From the NCBI RefSeq assembly GCF_002608075.1, contig NZ_LAHA01000008.1, positions 1 to 64,000 on the forward strand: a stretch of 64,000 nucleotides of DNA, in the 5' to 3' direction. The translations under genes and the position numbers were made by a program. Below, one piece after another: positions 43,368 through 52,443 of this stretch. The DNA comes from Nostoc linckia z4. Lineage in GTDB: Bacteria > Cyanobacteriota > Cyanobacteriia > Cyanobacteriales > Nostocaceae. The notes beneath the pieces were generated by a model. It saw only the letters and a program-made list of their open reading frames with translations, did no database searches and was not told the origin of the DNA. How positions within the stretch are numbered: the first letter of the stretch is position 1; each line of letters begins with the position of its first letter.

Positions 43368-44222
43368 ATGGTAATCAAATCAAATTTTGAACATGGATGG
43401 CTATTATCAAAACTACTGAAATTAGATGATGAATATCAAGGTAGGTGGGAGCAATGGCGATGGACAATGGAAACTGGAGAACTGCCTAAAGAAATACCAC
43501 AAACTGAGTTTTTAGACTTAGGACATCCTCAAGTTTTACAGATGCTCTCAAGCTGTCTGCAATCTATTCCTAAAGCTGGATGCGGCAGTCCTTCCAGATT
43601 TATTCCCTATTTCACTGATTGGTTACTTTATGCTCTAGGGCATCCCAGTATTGCCAAATTACCTCATGAGCCAGAGGGATGTAACGGTGCGAGTAATCGT
43701 CTTATTCAAGAACTAGAACTGAAGCTTTTGATTTCTTGTCCCTTCGATTACTTCGGTCATTTGTTGGCTGCTAATCGTTACGGACAATCAAGAGCTAAAT
43801 TCTATCCTACTCCTACTTGGACAGCCAGGACAATGGCTATTGCAGCAGAACTGTCAACTGCTGCAATAGCACCATTTCATATATATGAACCAGCACTTGG
43901 TACAGGACGATTAGCATTGGAAATGTCCAATTATGCCATCAGTTTAACAGGCTGGGAGTGGGATTCACTACTAATAAAAATAGCAAGTTTAAACTTCATG
44001 CTTTATGCTCCCTACTTGGCATTGCCTATTCCTAGTTTGGGTGGAGATTTAGTTATCGGAGACACCCTGACTGGCAAGGGTATTTCTTTTATTCGACCAA
44101 ATTTAAAGTATGAAACTCCCGCATCAACACCTAAACCAAAGCTAAATAATAGTTTGCTGATTAATAGTATCAAATATGAAAATACTAAAACAGAAAATAT
44201 ATTGCAAGGAAGTTTATTTTGA
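43368..44222 (+). CDS. N-terminal half of a split adenine DNA methylase (SAM-binding part)
   Basis: 284 residues. A helical N-terminus (about 1-140) is followed by KFYPTPTWTARTMA (the FYTP-like lead-in of type I/Eco57I-like methylases) and motif I IYEPALGTGRLALEM (about 172-186). The acidic motif II-like TGWEWDS follows. Motif IV (NPPY) is absent here; it is found near the start of the next gene. The stop TGA shares bases with the next ATG (TGATG), so the two ORFs are translationally coupled. Together they resemble HsdM-like or TaqI-class N6-adenine methylases. Confidence 0.8.
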   Translation: MVIKSNFEHGWLLSKLLKLDDEYQGRWEQWRWTMETGELPKEIPQTEFLDLGHPQVLQMLSSCLQSIPKAGCGSPSRFIPYFTDWLLYALGHPSIAKLPHEPEGCNGASNRLIQELELKLLISCPFDYFGHLLAANRYGQSRAKFYPTPTWTARTMAIAAELSTAAIAPFHIYEPALGTGRLALEMSNYAISLTGWEWDSLLIKIASLNFMLYAPYLALPIPSLGGDLVIGDTLTGKGISFIRPNLKYETPASTPKPKLNNSLLINSIKYENTKTENILQGSLF

Positions 44223-44878
44223 TGAAAATGAAAATTACTGAATGGCAACAACTATTTCAAAATTGTGTCAGTAATCCTCCTCTGCCAATTTCCTTACCTA
44301 CTGTAGCACTTACCAATCCTCCCTATTGCAAAATTAATCTCACTTCCGATTCAGAACTAGCCCGATTTTATATGGCTTATAAATGGATAAAACACGGAGA
44401 TGGAAGCTACGTGATTACATCCAAGTTGAAAAACCAAGCAGAACAAGAGTGCTTATTTGTAGAACAGTGTTTAAATCAATTGCAACCTGGTGAAATAGTC
44501 TGTATCTTGGTATCTAATGGAATTCTGTCTTCATCTAACCAAGCACATTTTCGCCGATGGCTATTAGAAGACATGGCTTTCCTAATTGCTTCCATTCAGT
44601 TACCTACAGAAAACTTTCAGGTAGAATGTGGATTGGGAATTACCACCAGCTTTTTAATTCTTCAGCGCAAAGGTGGAGATTTACCAGTACCAGAAGACTA
44701 CTCAATCTTTATGGCAGTTGCGGATAAAATTGGTTTTGATAGTCGAGGTCGTCGTCTGTTTCGTCCAATTACAAATGGGCAACAAACTCAAGAAATTGAT
44801 AGTGATTTACCGCTAATTATGGAAGAATTTAAAAAGTTTATGACAGAAGTTTGGCAAAATCATATTGGACTAAAATAA
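44222..44878 (+). CDS. C-terminal half of the split adenine DNA methylase (catalytic NPPY part)
   Basis: 218 residues from ATG 44222. The catalytic motif IV is TNPPYCKINL (about residues 31-40). Further on, YVITSKLKNQAEQECLFVEQCLNQLQPGEIVCILVSNGILSS matches the motif VI-VIII region of N6-adenine methylases, and FQVECGLGITTSFLILQRKGG the typical following strand. No specificity (HsdS) subunit or restriction gene is adjacent. The complementary SAM-binding half is encoded just upstream. It could modify the element's own DNA, either as an orphan methylase or as a partner of the large proteins downstream. Confidence 0.8.
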   Translation: MKMKITEWQQLFQNCVSNPPLPISLPTVALTNPPYCKINLTSDSELARFYMAYKWIKHGDGSYVITSKLKNQAEQECLFVEQCLNQLQPGEIVCILVSNGILSSSNQAHFRRWLLEDMAFLIASIQLPTENFQVECGLGITTSFLILQRKGGDLPVPEDYSIFMAVADKIGFDSRGRRLFRPITNGQQTQEIDSDLPLIMEEFKKFMTEVWQNHIGLK

Positions 44879-44880
44879 TT

Positions 44881-45207
44881 CAGGAGTTACAGGTGAATTA
44901 CAGGAGTGCATCGGGGAGCATCTCAATAGCACTCTCCGAGTTGACACCGCTCAGTTTGACACCACTCAGGTTGGCAATCAGATTGGCAGGGAATAACAAG
45001 AAGCTGGCATCTTTTAACTGTGACCAAAAGATGTGGGAGTAGTTTACCGCCGTTGGCGCTACAAAGGCACGACGGCAACAGACAGCCTATGCCGCAGAAC
45101 TCCACCAGCTTAAAGCACTTCAGGCAAAATTTCAAAGGCACATCACAAAGCCAGTTGATGTTGATGCACTCACTGGTATCATTGTTCAACTAGCCCAACC
45201 TCATTAG
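44881..45207 (+). pseudogene. Decayed coding remnant between methylase and large operon
   Basis: Pieces of coding-like sequence change frame: GVTGELQECIGEHLNSTLR is read first, then another frame gives NNKKLASFNCDQKMWE, a TAG stop (45040-45042), and in the same frame ATKARRQQTAYAAELHQL up to TAG 45205-45207. The composition is protein-like, but I recognise no family. It probably represents a broken gene. The following 45208-45407 stretch is AT-rich, with one HIP1-like site and no gene. Confidence 0.4.
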
Positions 45208-45407
45208 GGTGCGATCGCGCAAAAACTTATAGTGTAGAATTTAATATTTTTTTCTGAAAGCCTTGTATAGCAATACTTTTGGTAGTTGCATGGCAAATGG
45301 TGGCAAGCTCGCTATTTTTGCCCTCAATTGCTCATTTGAATACATTTATACTATAATTCACCGGATAAGCGCGAGTTAAAACACCTAATCTTAAATATAC
45401 TTGCATA

Positions 45408-48400
45408 ATGACATCAAAACATACTTTTGAGGAAAGTTCCAATCCCTTAGCACAATTAAACTACATTCCGTTGCTTGACAAAATTATACAATTAATTCAA
45501 AGAAAGAAAATTTTTAAGTTATCTCCAGATAAAAATAAACTACTGATATCTGCTTATGAACTTGCATATGAAATTGCTATTAATACAAACCAGCAACCAC
45601 TAAATGCTTTAAACAAAGAAATAGGTGTTAAAGCTGCAACTGTCAATTTTATTTCAGACACAGAGTTTTACTCTAAAATTCAAACCATTAGAGATGAATT
45701 AAGAAAACAACTTGATGATGCTTGTGGACAAAATCAAACCCAAGCTTGCTTAGAAAATATTTGTAGCTCATTGTCTGATTTTAATGAGAATCAGCCATCT
45801 TTACCATTTAACTATCCTTTTAACCAACCTTATAGTTTCACATCCCAACGCTTGACTATTGAAAATAGTTTGGCTGAAGAGAGGCGTAATGGTGGTGATT
45901 CAGTCATCAAGGCTCATCATTTGAATGTCAGATTTGAAGGCATATCGCAGTTCGATAATAAGTTGTTAGAGAGCATTAGGGTTTATATAGATAAAATAGC
46001 TACTCCTGATACCGACGATTGGCAAGAAGTGACGGAACTTTTAACAGAAATATCACAACGAGAAAACTCTGAACTAACTGAACTTAGAAGAATAGTAGAT
46101 ACGGAATCTCTACCCAGACTGTTACGTGATATCAAAATAGACTATCTAGATTATTTGAGAGTAGAATGTGCAAAAACTAATATACGCAACTCTCACACCG
46201 AAGGTTTTGAATGTTTAGAAACTTTAATTAATCGGTTGAGGTTGTTATCAGATTACATTAACGAACCAAATTTAGATAATACACATTTTGAAGTTAGTTA
46301 TTTATTAGAGACAGCGACTAGTCTTAGGACAGCTTTTTCTCAAGCAGATGCTTTTGATAAGTTGCCTGTCGTCCCTGAATATGAAGGAGTGATAGGCGAA
46401 AGCATAGATAAAGAAAAAGACATTAAAGAATTTAATTTGGGGTTGAGGCTAAAGCTGAATGGTTCCGTAAATGCCTATGATGAAAAATCTGTACTTGATT
46501 ACTATATGACTGAACTTGATCCTACAAGTCAGCGGCATCAAGAGCAATTGCAAGATCCAGTTAAATCTAAAAACTTTAAAACAAAGGTTTTAATTATTGC
46601 TTGTCTCTACTATTTTATTTTTGCCGTCGATGAAGATGGCAAAGTAGCTGATAAAGATTATAACCCTATTCCCAAGTTTGAGATAGATGTTTTAAACAAA
46701 TTGAAACCAGGTGCTACTTCTAATGAAGAAGTAAAAAATGTGCTATGCAACATCAGAAATTTAATATTGAATCAGGATGGCTGGCGAGTTAGACAGAAGC
46801 TAGCATCTTTAAGAAATCTGTTACGAAGTTTTCTTGAAAAGAGAGAAATATTACCTCCTTTATCTAAATCAGTTCAACTATGTATTAACACAGCCATTCT
46901 CAATAAAACTGCTGCAAAAATTCTCAAGTCTCGGAATTTTTTTAAAATTGATTTAATCCAAGAAACCCAATCACAAGCAAAAGCGAAAGCTAGAGAGGCT
47001 TTAGGGTATATTGAGGTTGTGCAACCTACTGTTAATTTACAATCTCTTACTTCACTGGCTGTCACTTTTACTTTTGATGATGTCCGCTATTTTACAGAGG
47101 GCAATAAACAAAATTTTTCCATGAAATATGACACCACAGGAATTAAAACTTTACCAGTAATATTTTCACCTATTGGAGAAGAAAAAATTAAATCTACAAA
47201 CGAGACAGGTGAACCTGTAGAGAAAATAAAATCTATAACTCACCCAATTTATAACGATTACTTTGAAAGGCAAAATATTATTGTTATTTATTATAAAATT
47301 AAGGAAGTAAGAGAAATAATATTTAAAAATAGCCAATCGCCCGCAGCAAGAATATATCGGCAAGTATTTACTTTACTAAGTTACTTGTGCATCAGTGTCT
47401 GCCGAGAGGCAATAAACCTCAATATTCAGCAAAATGAAAAATTGTTTATCCCTATATTTAGGTTTCATATAAAAGATGAAAACGATACTACAGAAGATGA
47501 AGTGTTTCTCAACTCTTTATCGAAAGCATTAGCACATATTTTACGCAGAGATTGTCTTGCTGATGCTCAAGGAATTAACGTTAAAGATTATGAAGAGCAT
47601 AAATTACAAAAAAAACAAAATAAAAATAAGCTCACAGGTTTTGATTTCCGTGTAAGAAATGCTTTGTCATCAATGTACGCCTTAGTCCCAAAAACTTTTG
47701 AGTTTAAAGGAGGTTATCGTCCTCAACTGGATAGACTAGCAATTATAGTAGTTTCAAGCTGGTTAAGTGATGCTATTTGGGATGAGAAAGACAAAACAGC
47801 CAGAATTTCTAATATTTATGGAGAAATTATTGTCATTAATAAGGTATCTGATACAGCAGTAAAAATTGAAACTATCAAAACGTTTGCTGATAATCAACCA
47901 CACTCGAAAATATATACGCAGCCAGAGATTATTAAAGATGAAATTAGCAAGCTTTACCAGCAAGGGTATCAACATTTTCTATATATAGCCAAAGCTCCAT
48001 ATAGTAGAAGCTTAGGTATAACTAAATTGGAATCCGACCCAGATTCATTATTTTTTATGTCTCAGAGTGTAGTTCAGTATCTTAAACAAGGCAAACCAGA
48101 TATTAAGTTGTATCCAATATTTATGGATACTTATCCAGCCCTAAATTTTACTCGCGGAACAGTTGATTCTTTTTACATTCCTGATACTGAAGAATTAGAA
48201 AAGTTATCTAAAGATAAAAGCCAACAAACTAGAGTATTTCTTAACCTTTTTACAGGACGTTCTGTAGACGAACAGCGCACGATTTTTAACAGTGTAGTTT
48301 GTTATAGTACTTTATTAAATATTTATGATGTTGCTGATACCAGAGATATCATGGCAGGTCTTCTGGATAAAAATTCACCTTTGCAACAAGCTATTGTGCA

Positions 48401-48593
48401 GTACATTACTTTATTTCATTTTTCTAGATACGAAGTTAACCGAAATATAGCATTTAAACTGAATCCTTACAGTAAGCTAATTGGAGATGAAGGTATCGGT
48501 ACAATCTCTACTTACACCTATTCAAATAGAAACGTCAAATTTAATAACCTAGCCTTTTTGACTAGCATCAGGAGTGCGCTTTATGGCAGATGA
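45408..48593 (+). CDS. 1061-residue protein with a possible degenerate PIWI/RNase H-like C-terminal half
   Basis: No known family was recognised. Residues about 1-560 are mostly helical and charged. From about 575 strands appear (QSLTSLAVTFTFDDVRYFTEG). The region about 770-905 has, in order, strand RLAIIVVSSW, strand ISNIYGEIIVINK, strand VKIETIKTF, helix IIKDEISKLYQQG and strand HFLYIAKAPYSR. This is the beta1-beta2-beta3-alpha-beta4 order of an RNase H-like (PIWI) fold. The acidic residue expected on the first strand is replaced (VVSS), so it would be inactive. The end, with FNNLAFLTSIRSALYGR, is reminiscent of a PIWI C-terminus. The gene overlaps the helicase gene by 11 bp. The fold is inference by eye; a replication or other role is not excluded. 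Confidence 0.55.
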   Translation: MTSKHTFEESSNPLAQLNYIPLLDKIIQLIQRKKIFKLSPDKNKLLISAYELAYEIAINTNQQPLNALNKEIGVKAATVNFISDTEFYSKIQTIRDELRKQLDDACGQNQTQACLENICSSLSDFNENQPSLPFNYPFNQPYSFTSQRLTIENSLAEERRNGGDSVIKAHHLNVRFEGISQFDNKLLESIRVYIDKIATPDTDDWQEVTELLTEISQRENSELTELRRIVDTESLPRLLRDIKIDYLDYLRVECAKTNIRNSHTEGFECLETLINRLRLLSDYINEPNLDNTHFEVSYLLETATSLRTAFSQADAFDKLPVVPEYEGVIGESIDKEKDIKEFNLGLRLKLNGSVNAYDEKSVLDYYMTELDPTSQRHQEQLQDPVKSKNFKTKVLIIACLYYFIFAVDEDGKVADKDYNPIPKFEIDVLNKLKPGATSNEEVKNVLCNIRNLILNQDGWRVRQKLASLRNLLRSFLEKREILPPLSKSVQLCINTAILNKTAAKILKSRNFFKIDLIQETQSQAKAKAREALGYIEVVQPTVNLQSLTSLAVTFTFDDVRYFTEGNKQNFSMKYDTTGIKTLPVIFSPIGEEKIKSTNETGEPVEKIKSITHPIYNDYFERQNIIVIYYKIKEVREIIFKNSQSPAARIYRQVFTLLSYLCISVCREAINLNIQQNEKLFIPIFRFHIKDENDTTEDEVFLNSLSKALAHILRRDCLADAQGINVKDYEEHKLQKKQNKNKLTGFDFRVRNALSSMYALVPKTFEFKGGYRPQLDRLAIIVVSSWLSDAIWDEKDKTARISNIYGEIIVINKVSDTAVKIETIKTFADNQPHSKIYTQPEIIKDEISKLYQQGYQHFLYIAKAPYSRSLGITKLESDPDSLFFMSQSVVQYLKQGKPDIKLYPIFMDTYPALNFTRGTVDSFYIPDTEELEKLSKDKSQQTRVFLNLFTGRSVDEQRTIFNSVVCYSTLLNIYDVADTRDIMAGLLDKNSPLQQAIVQYITLFHFSRYEVNRNIAFKLNPYSKLIGDEGIGTISTYTYSNRNVKFNNLAFLTSIRSALYGR

Positions 48594-51500
48594 TTTAGGC
48601 ATTAATTTAGGTCGGGTATTTGAAATAAGCTTTAATATCGGCATCCTAACTTATTTTCAACACTCCAAGTTTCAACATTCCTATGACGATGTTTATCTAA
48701 AACCGTTAAGTAGTTTATATTTACATAAAATACAACAAGCTATTACCAAGAATTACATAAATAAATCTCATAAAGAGATTATAGGAGACTGGGTAAAGTT
48801 GTTTATTCAAAAAGGCTGGACTTCAGGCTATAGCTTTATTCGAGAGTATATAGAAGCAACTGGCTGGCGTAATAAAAGCAAAATAGAAATTCTTTATTTT
48901 CAGTGTGACTTGTACGGCGACAACTCCTTTGGTATTTTAGACAGAGATGAAATAATTTGCTACAAAGAAATTTTGGAGAGCCAGGGATTTGAAAATGTAG
49001 ATATCATTCGCTACAAAGACACTGGTGAATTTCTCAAAGCTGATACCCTCTTATTAACTCGGTATTCGGGTAAATATCGAATCTTGACTGTAGACCTATC
49101 CACTTTTACCACTTCAGCTATTCATTCTGTAACTGACTTAAATAATATCCAAACTTTACAAGATTCATTGTGTACCGAGTTGAACTATGTGCGCTCCAAA
49201 TCTAGCTTTTGTGGACTTGGTATAGATACTGGTAACAGTAGCGACAAGGACAATAAGCTTAACGAAATTTACTCCAAGGAATTGGTGCAATACTTTTCTG
49301 CTTTCAAGACGAAAGATAAAGAAGCAGTTAAGGTTATCCAAGCCTGTAGTTACGCCTGGAGCTTTTATAAATTTTTACTGGCATCAGGTAAAATATCCTC
49401 CACTGACCCAGTTAAGTTTAACTGTTTTGGATATAGTGACAGGATGGTTAATGGCATTACCCTCACTAAAGAAAAAGAAGATGGTCAAGATAGCCTGGAA
49501 ATATTAAAAACTTGTTACGAAATCTACAAAGATAAAAGTTTCAAAGATATTAATGAGAGCCGCAGCAAAGTACTTCAAGTTATTAAAAGCAACGCGGCTA
49601 GAAACTTTCAGGATGGTAGAAGGTTCGTTACAGATATACTTGAAGCAAAAAAGGATATATTAAGCCACATTCACAATACTGAGGTGTTTGAGGCGGAAAA
49701 ACACTTCTTTAATACGGCTGGTATTGTACCTGAATCAGTAAAGCAATCCCTTCAACTAACAGAAACAAAATTCAGAGATGCTCATGCAGAGTTAATACAT
49801 CGGGCGCTTGCAGATTCTAGAATAGCATTTCTGTTTTTGACCGGAAATCCCGGAATTGGTAAGACTACAACAGTTGCAGAGCAAATTCTTGAACAGCTAA
49901 ATGAAGGTTCGCTCCTGATATATATCAGTCCTCGGATTCAGGTAAACAGGGATATTATTGAGAAGTTTAGAGAACAACCAGACCTAAAATTATTTGACGA
50001 TAATTTGATTTGTATTAATACAAACAAAAGAATAATTGATTATGCAAAAGGGCGCTATGCTGTTGAATACCATAGCAATAAACTTCACGGAAATCATTCA
50101 ATAGGACAGGTTCAATTCTTAGATGCTAATACTTTAAAAGATAATCCATTTGAGCTTTCAAGTGAATTGGTTAGATATGCAGATAACTTGATACAAGTGG
50201 AGAGACGTAACCAAGTTGGAGTCTTAGCAAGTTTATGTGAAGCGATTCACACCTGTATTATTAATCCTGATTTACCTAACAATATTGTTGCTACTGCGTC
50301 AATTCAATCACTTAAGGAAACTCGCTACGGTAATACTTTAAAGCATTTCAGTAGAATATTTAGCAGTGCTTATAATTCCTCAAGCAAGCCACCTGGAATT
50401 ATCAAAAACAGGATGAAAGCAATCGCTAGCCGCATGAAAAATATTTTCATTATGATTGACGAAATTACAGGTTCCCAAGAAGGAGTAGCTTTTTTGCATG
50501 GCATTTTAGAGTTTATTGAAGAATATGATTTATTAAATCCTGAATATGGCTTTAATATAAAGGTGATTACTGCTGACGCATCACTGACAATACAAGACGT
50601 AGTTAACAGTCATCTTGCTAACAACCAGGTTCAAGGGGACAAAATATTTGTTAGGCAAGTTGCAGATTCTATGGGTCAATGTTTATCAATTGAAGAATTT
50701 GAATTTTTAAGTAAGCCGGCAACTCTAATTAATGCAAATTCCTATCCTGCTGACAAGCTGACCATTAATTATGAAGTGTTTATACAATCATTAAACTCAG
50801 AAAAAATTGCAGATGACAATTTCAAGTTAGATGCTAATGTTGCTGAAAAAATAAAAAGTGATATTTTGAAGCTACTGAAAGCTAATGATGGTCAAATTAT
50901 AGTTTATATTCAAAATAAGGATAGCCTTAAGCAATTAATTACTAATATTTCCAAAGAAAGACCGAGCTTTAAGCTATATCAAGAGTATTTGGAAATACAC
51001 GCTAGTTTGTCAGATAGGGAAGAAGCTGAGATTCAGAGATATCAAAATCAAGAACAAATAAAAGTAGTCTTTATGACTGCTTCAGCATCTCGTGGCTTGT
51101 CTTTCCCTAATACTAAATATATTCTAGTACAAATTCCTGGTTTCCAAATTGAGCAAAACTTAATGGAAATAATACAAGTAATTTACCGAGGAAGAGGAGG
51201 TGAACTAGATAAAGGCGATAAAAATTTGACTTTTTACTTATCTGATAAAGCAATATATTACCCTAAAAAACTTGATGAGGACGGAAACCGTTTAAGTGCT
51301 GATGAATCTGAAAAACTTGCAAATCTTTCATTGCAAGAGGCTTGCTTGAATGTACTAAATATTCTGATTATTCTCAAAGCCTCTATTATGACCAGAATTG
51401 TGGGTTCAGGACAAATAGGCAGAGAGCGATATGTTATTATTCCTATTGGTGGTAAATCAATTAGCCAAGCGGGAGAAACCTTTATTGGCTCATTGGCTAC

Positions 51501-52287
51501 TTTATTAAGGGAAATCCGTAAGGAGTTTAAAAAGCAACCTGAAGATAGCTTGTTACGAGATATCGAGCATACTTTATATGAATTGCTTTCTGTTCAAAAA
51601 ACCGAAATTATTCCTTATTCTCAAAAAGAATCATTCTCGGAAAATCAAGAAGTATCCTATTTTTCAATAGGCTTTCACGTTTTATCACAAATGGAGACTA
51701 GTCTTGATAAATTACTTAATCTTCCACCGATTGAGCAAACATATGTCAGAGGAAGTTTGCTAATTGTACCGTTATCAGAAAAGTTGGTAAAGGAAACCAA
51801 TTATATCGATTTAGAAAAAATTATTGACCCTGAGCGCAATGAAGACTTTATCAGGAAGCTTGGACTTTTGGTCAAATCTGGGAAGTATCCAAAACAAATT
51901 ACTAGTGCTGCTTATTCTTTAATAGACTTAGCAAGAACACTTTTTAGTGAGTTAGAACGTTCTCAAAAACTAAGTCAGACTTCACGTTCATCAGAGCGTT
52001 ATTACGCCTTGCCTATACAGACCTTTATCTCATTCCACGCTTTTGAAGATTATTTTGAAAATGAGAGAATAGTATCTAATCTATCTTTCAGAGATATTTT
52101 GGCTAAGTATGTTTATACACTGGCTTTAGCATACAATATTTTGCCAATTGACTCTAATTATCAAAATATTCCCTATGTAGTCTTTAATAGTGCTGCGATG
52201 GATAAATTAAGAAAAAGCTTATTTAATGAAAATCAAATATTTCAATCGAAGGAAATGAATATTCTCAATTTAATTCTCTCTCAATAA
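48583..52287 (+). CDS. SF2-type helicase, about 1234 residues, with a possible nuclease-like N-terminal region
   Basis: Start ATG 48583, supported by GGAG at 48571-48574 inside the upstream gene (GTG 48574 is an alternative). The N-terminus (about 90-170) contains a helix-strand array with KADTLLLTRYSGKYRILTVDLS, which vaguely recalls a PD-(D/E)XK core but lacks a clear catalytic Lys. Walker A is GNPGIGKT (about 421-428) and Walker B is MIDEITGS (near 626). A DADAS-like VITADASLTI follows. Motif V is MTASASRGLSFPN (near 831) and motif VI MEIIQVIYRGRGG (near 861). The set fits a DEAD-like SF2 helicase such as UL9 or DinG relatives. No Toprim or primase motif is seen. Translational coupling to the 1061-residue protein implies a shared complex. 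Confidence 0.72.
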   Translation: MADDLGINLGRVFEISFNIGILTYFQHSKFQHSYDDVYLKPLSSLYLHKIQQAITKNYINKSHKEIIGDWVKLFIQKGWTSGYSFIREYIEATGWRNKSKIEILYFQCDLYGDNSFGILDRDEIICYKEILESQGFENVDIIRYKDTGEFLKADTLLLTRYSGKYRILTVDLSTFTTSAIHSVTDLNNIQTLQDSLCTELNYVRSKSSFCGLGIDTGNSSDKDNKLNEIYSKELVQYFSAFKTKDKEAVKVIQACSYAWSFYKFLLASGKISSTDPVKFNCFGYSDRMVNGITLTKEKEDGQDSLEILKTCYEIYKDKSFKDINESRSKVLQVIKSNAARNFQDGRRFVTDILEAKKDILSHIHNTEVFEAEKHFFNTAGIVPESVKQSLQLTETKFRDAHAELIHRALADSRIAFLFLTGNPGIGKTTTVAEQILEQLNEGSLLIYISPRIQVNRDIIEKFREQPDLKLFDDNLICINTNKRIIDYAKGRYAVEYHSNKLHGNHSIGQVQFLDANTLKDNPFELSSELVRYADNLIQVERRNQVGVLASLCEAIHTCIINPDLPNNIVATASIQSLKETRYGNTLKHFSRIFSSAYNSSSKPPGIIKNRMKAIASRMKNIFIMIDEITGSQEGVAFLHGILEFIEEYDLLNPEYGFNIKVITADASLTIQDVVNSHLANNQVQGDKIFVRQVADSMGQCLSIEEFEFLSKPATLINANSYPADKLTINYEVFIQSLNSEKIADDNFKLDANVAEKIKSDILKLLKANDGQIIVYIQNKDSLKQLITNISKERPSFKLYQEYLEIHASLSDREEAEIQRYQNQEQIKVVFMTASASRGLSFPNTKYILVQIPGFQIEQNLMEIIQVIYRGRGGELDKGDKNLTFYLSDKAIYYPKKLDEDGNRLSADESEKLANLSLQEACLNVLNILIILKASIMTRIVGSGQIGRERYVIIPIGGKSISQAGETFIGSLATLLREIRKEFKKQPEDSLLRDIEHTLYELLSVQKTEIIPYSQKESFSENQEVSYFSIGFHVLSQMETSLDKLLNLPPIEQTYVRGSLLIVPLSEKLVKETNYIDLEKIIDPERNEDFIRKLGLLVKSGKYPKQITSAAYSLIDLARTLFSELERSQKLSQTSRSSERYYALPIQTFISFHAFEDYFENERIVSNLSFRDILAKYVYTLALAYNILPIDSNYQNIPYVVFNSAAMDKLRKSLFNENQIFQSKEMNILNLILSQ

Positions 52288-52443
52288 GATTGAGTTAGAT
52301 AGTTTTAGCTACTCCACGAGTAAAATTATTGTCCGTCGCCCACAGCGGCAGATCGTATTATTGCGATCAATAAATACGCGAACCAGTTTCTTTTTGCACA
52401 TCCCGTCAAAAGTCAGCTTTGCTAACAACAGCATTGTCAAAAT

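Noticed and set aside
38097..44878. A DISARM or Druantia defence locus (DUF1998 helicase plus methylase)
   Set aside because: The expected partners (PLD protein, DUF1998-only protein or very large DruE) are absent and unrelated genes lie between.
48583..52287. A CyRepA-type plasmid initiator
   Set aside because: The helicase half would fit loosely, but no Toprim/DUF3854-like primase segment could be seen in the N-terminus. It remains an alternative, not a call.
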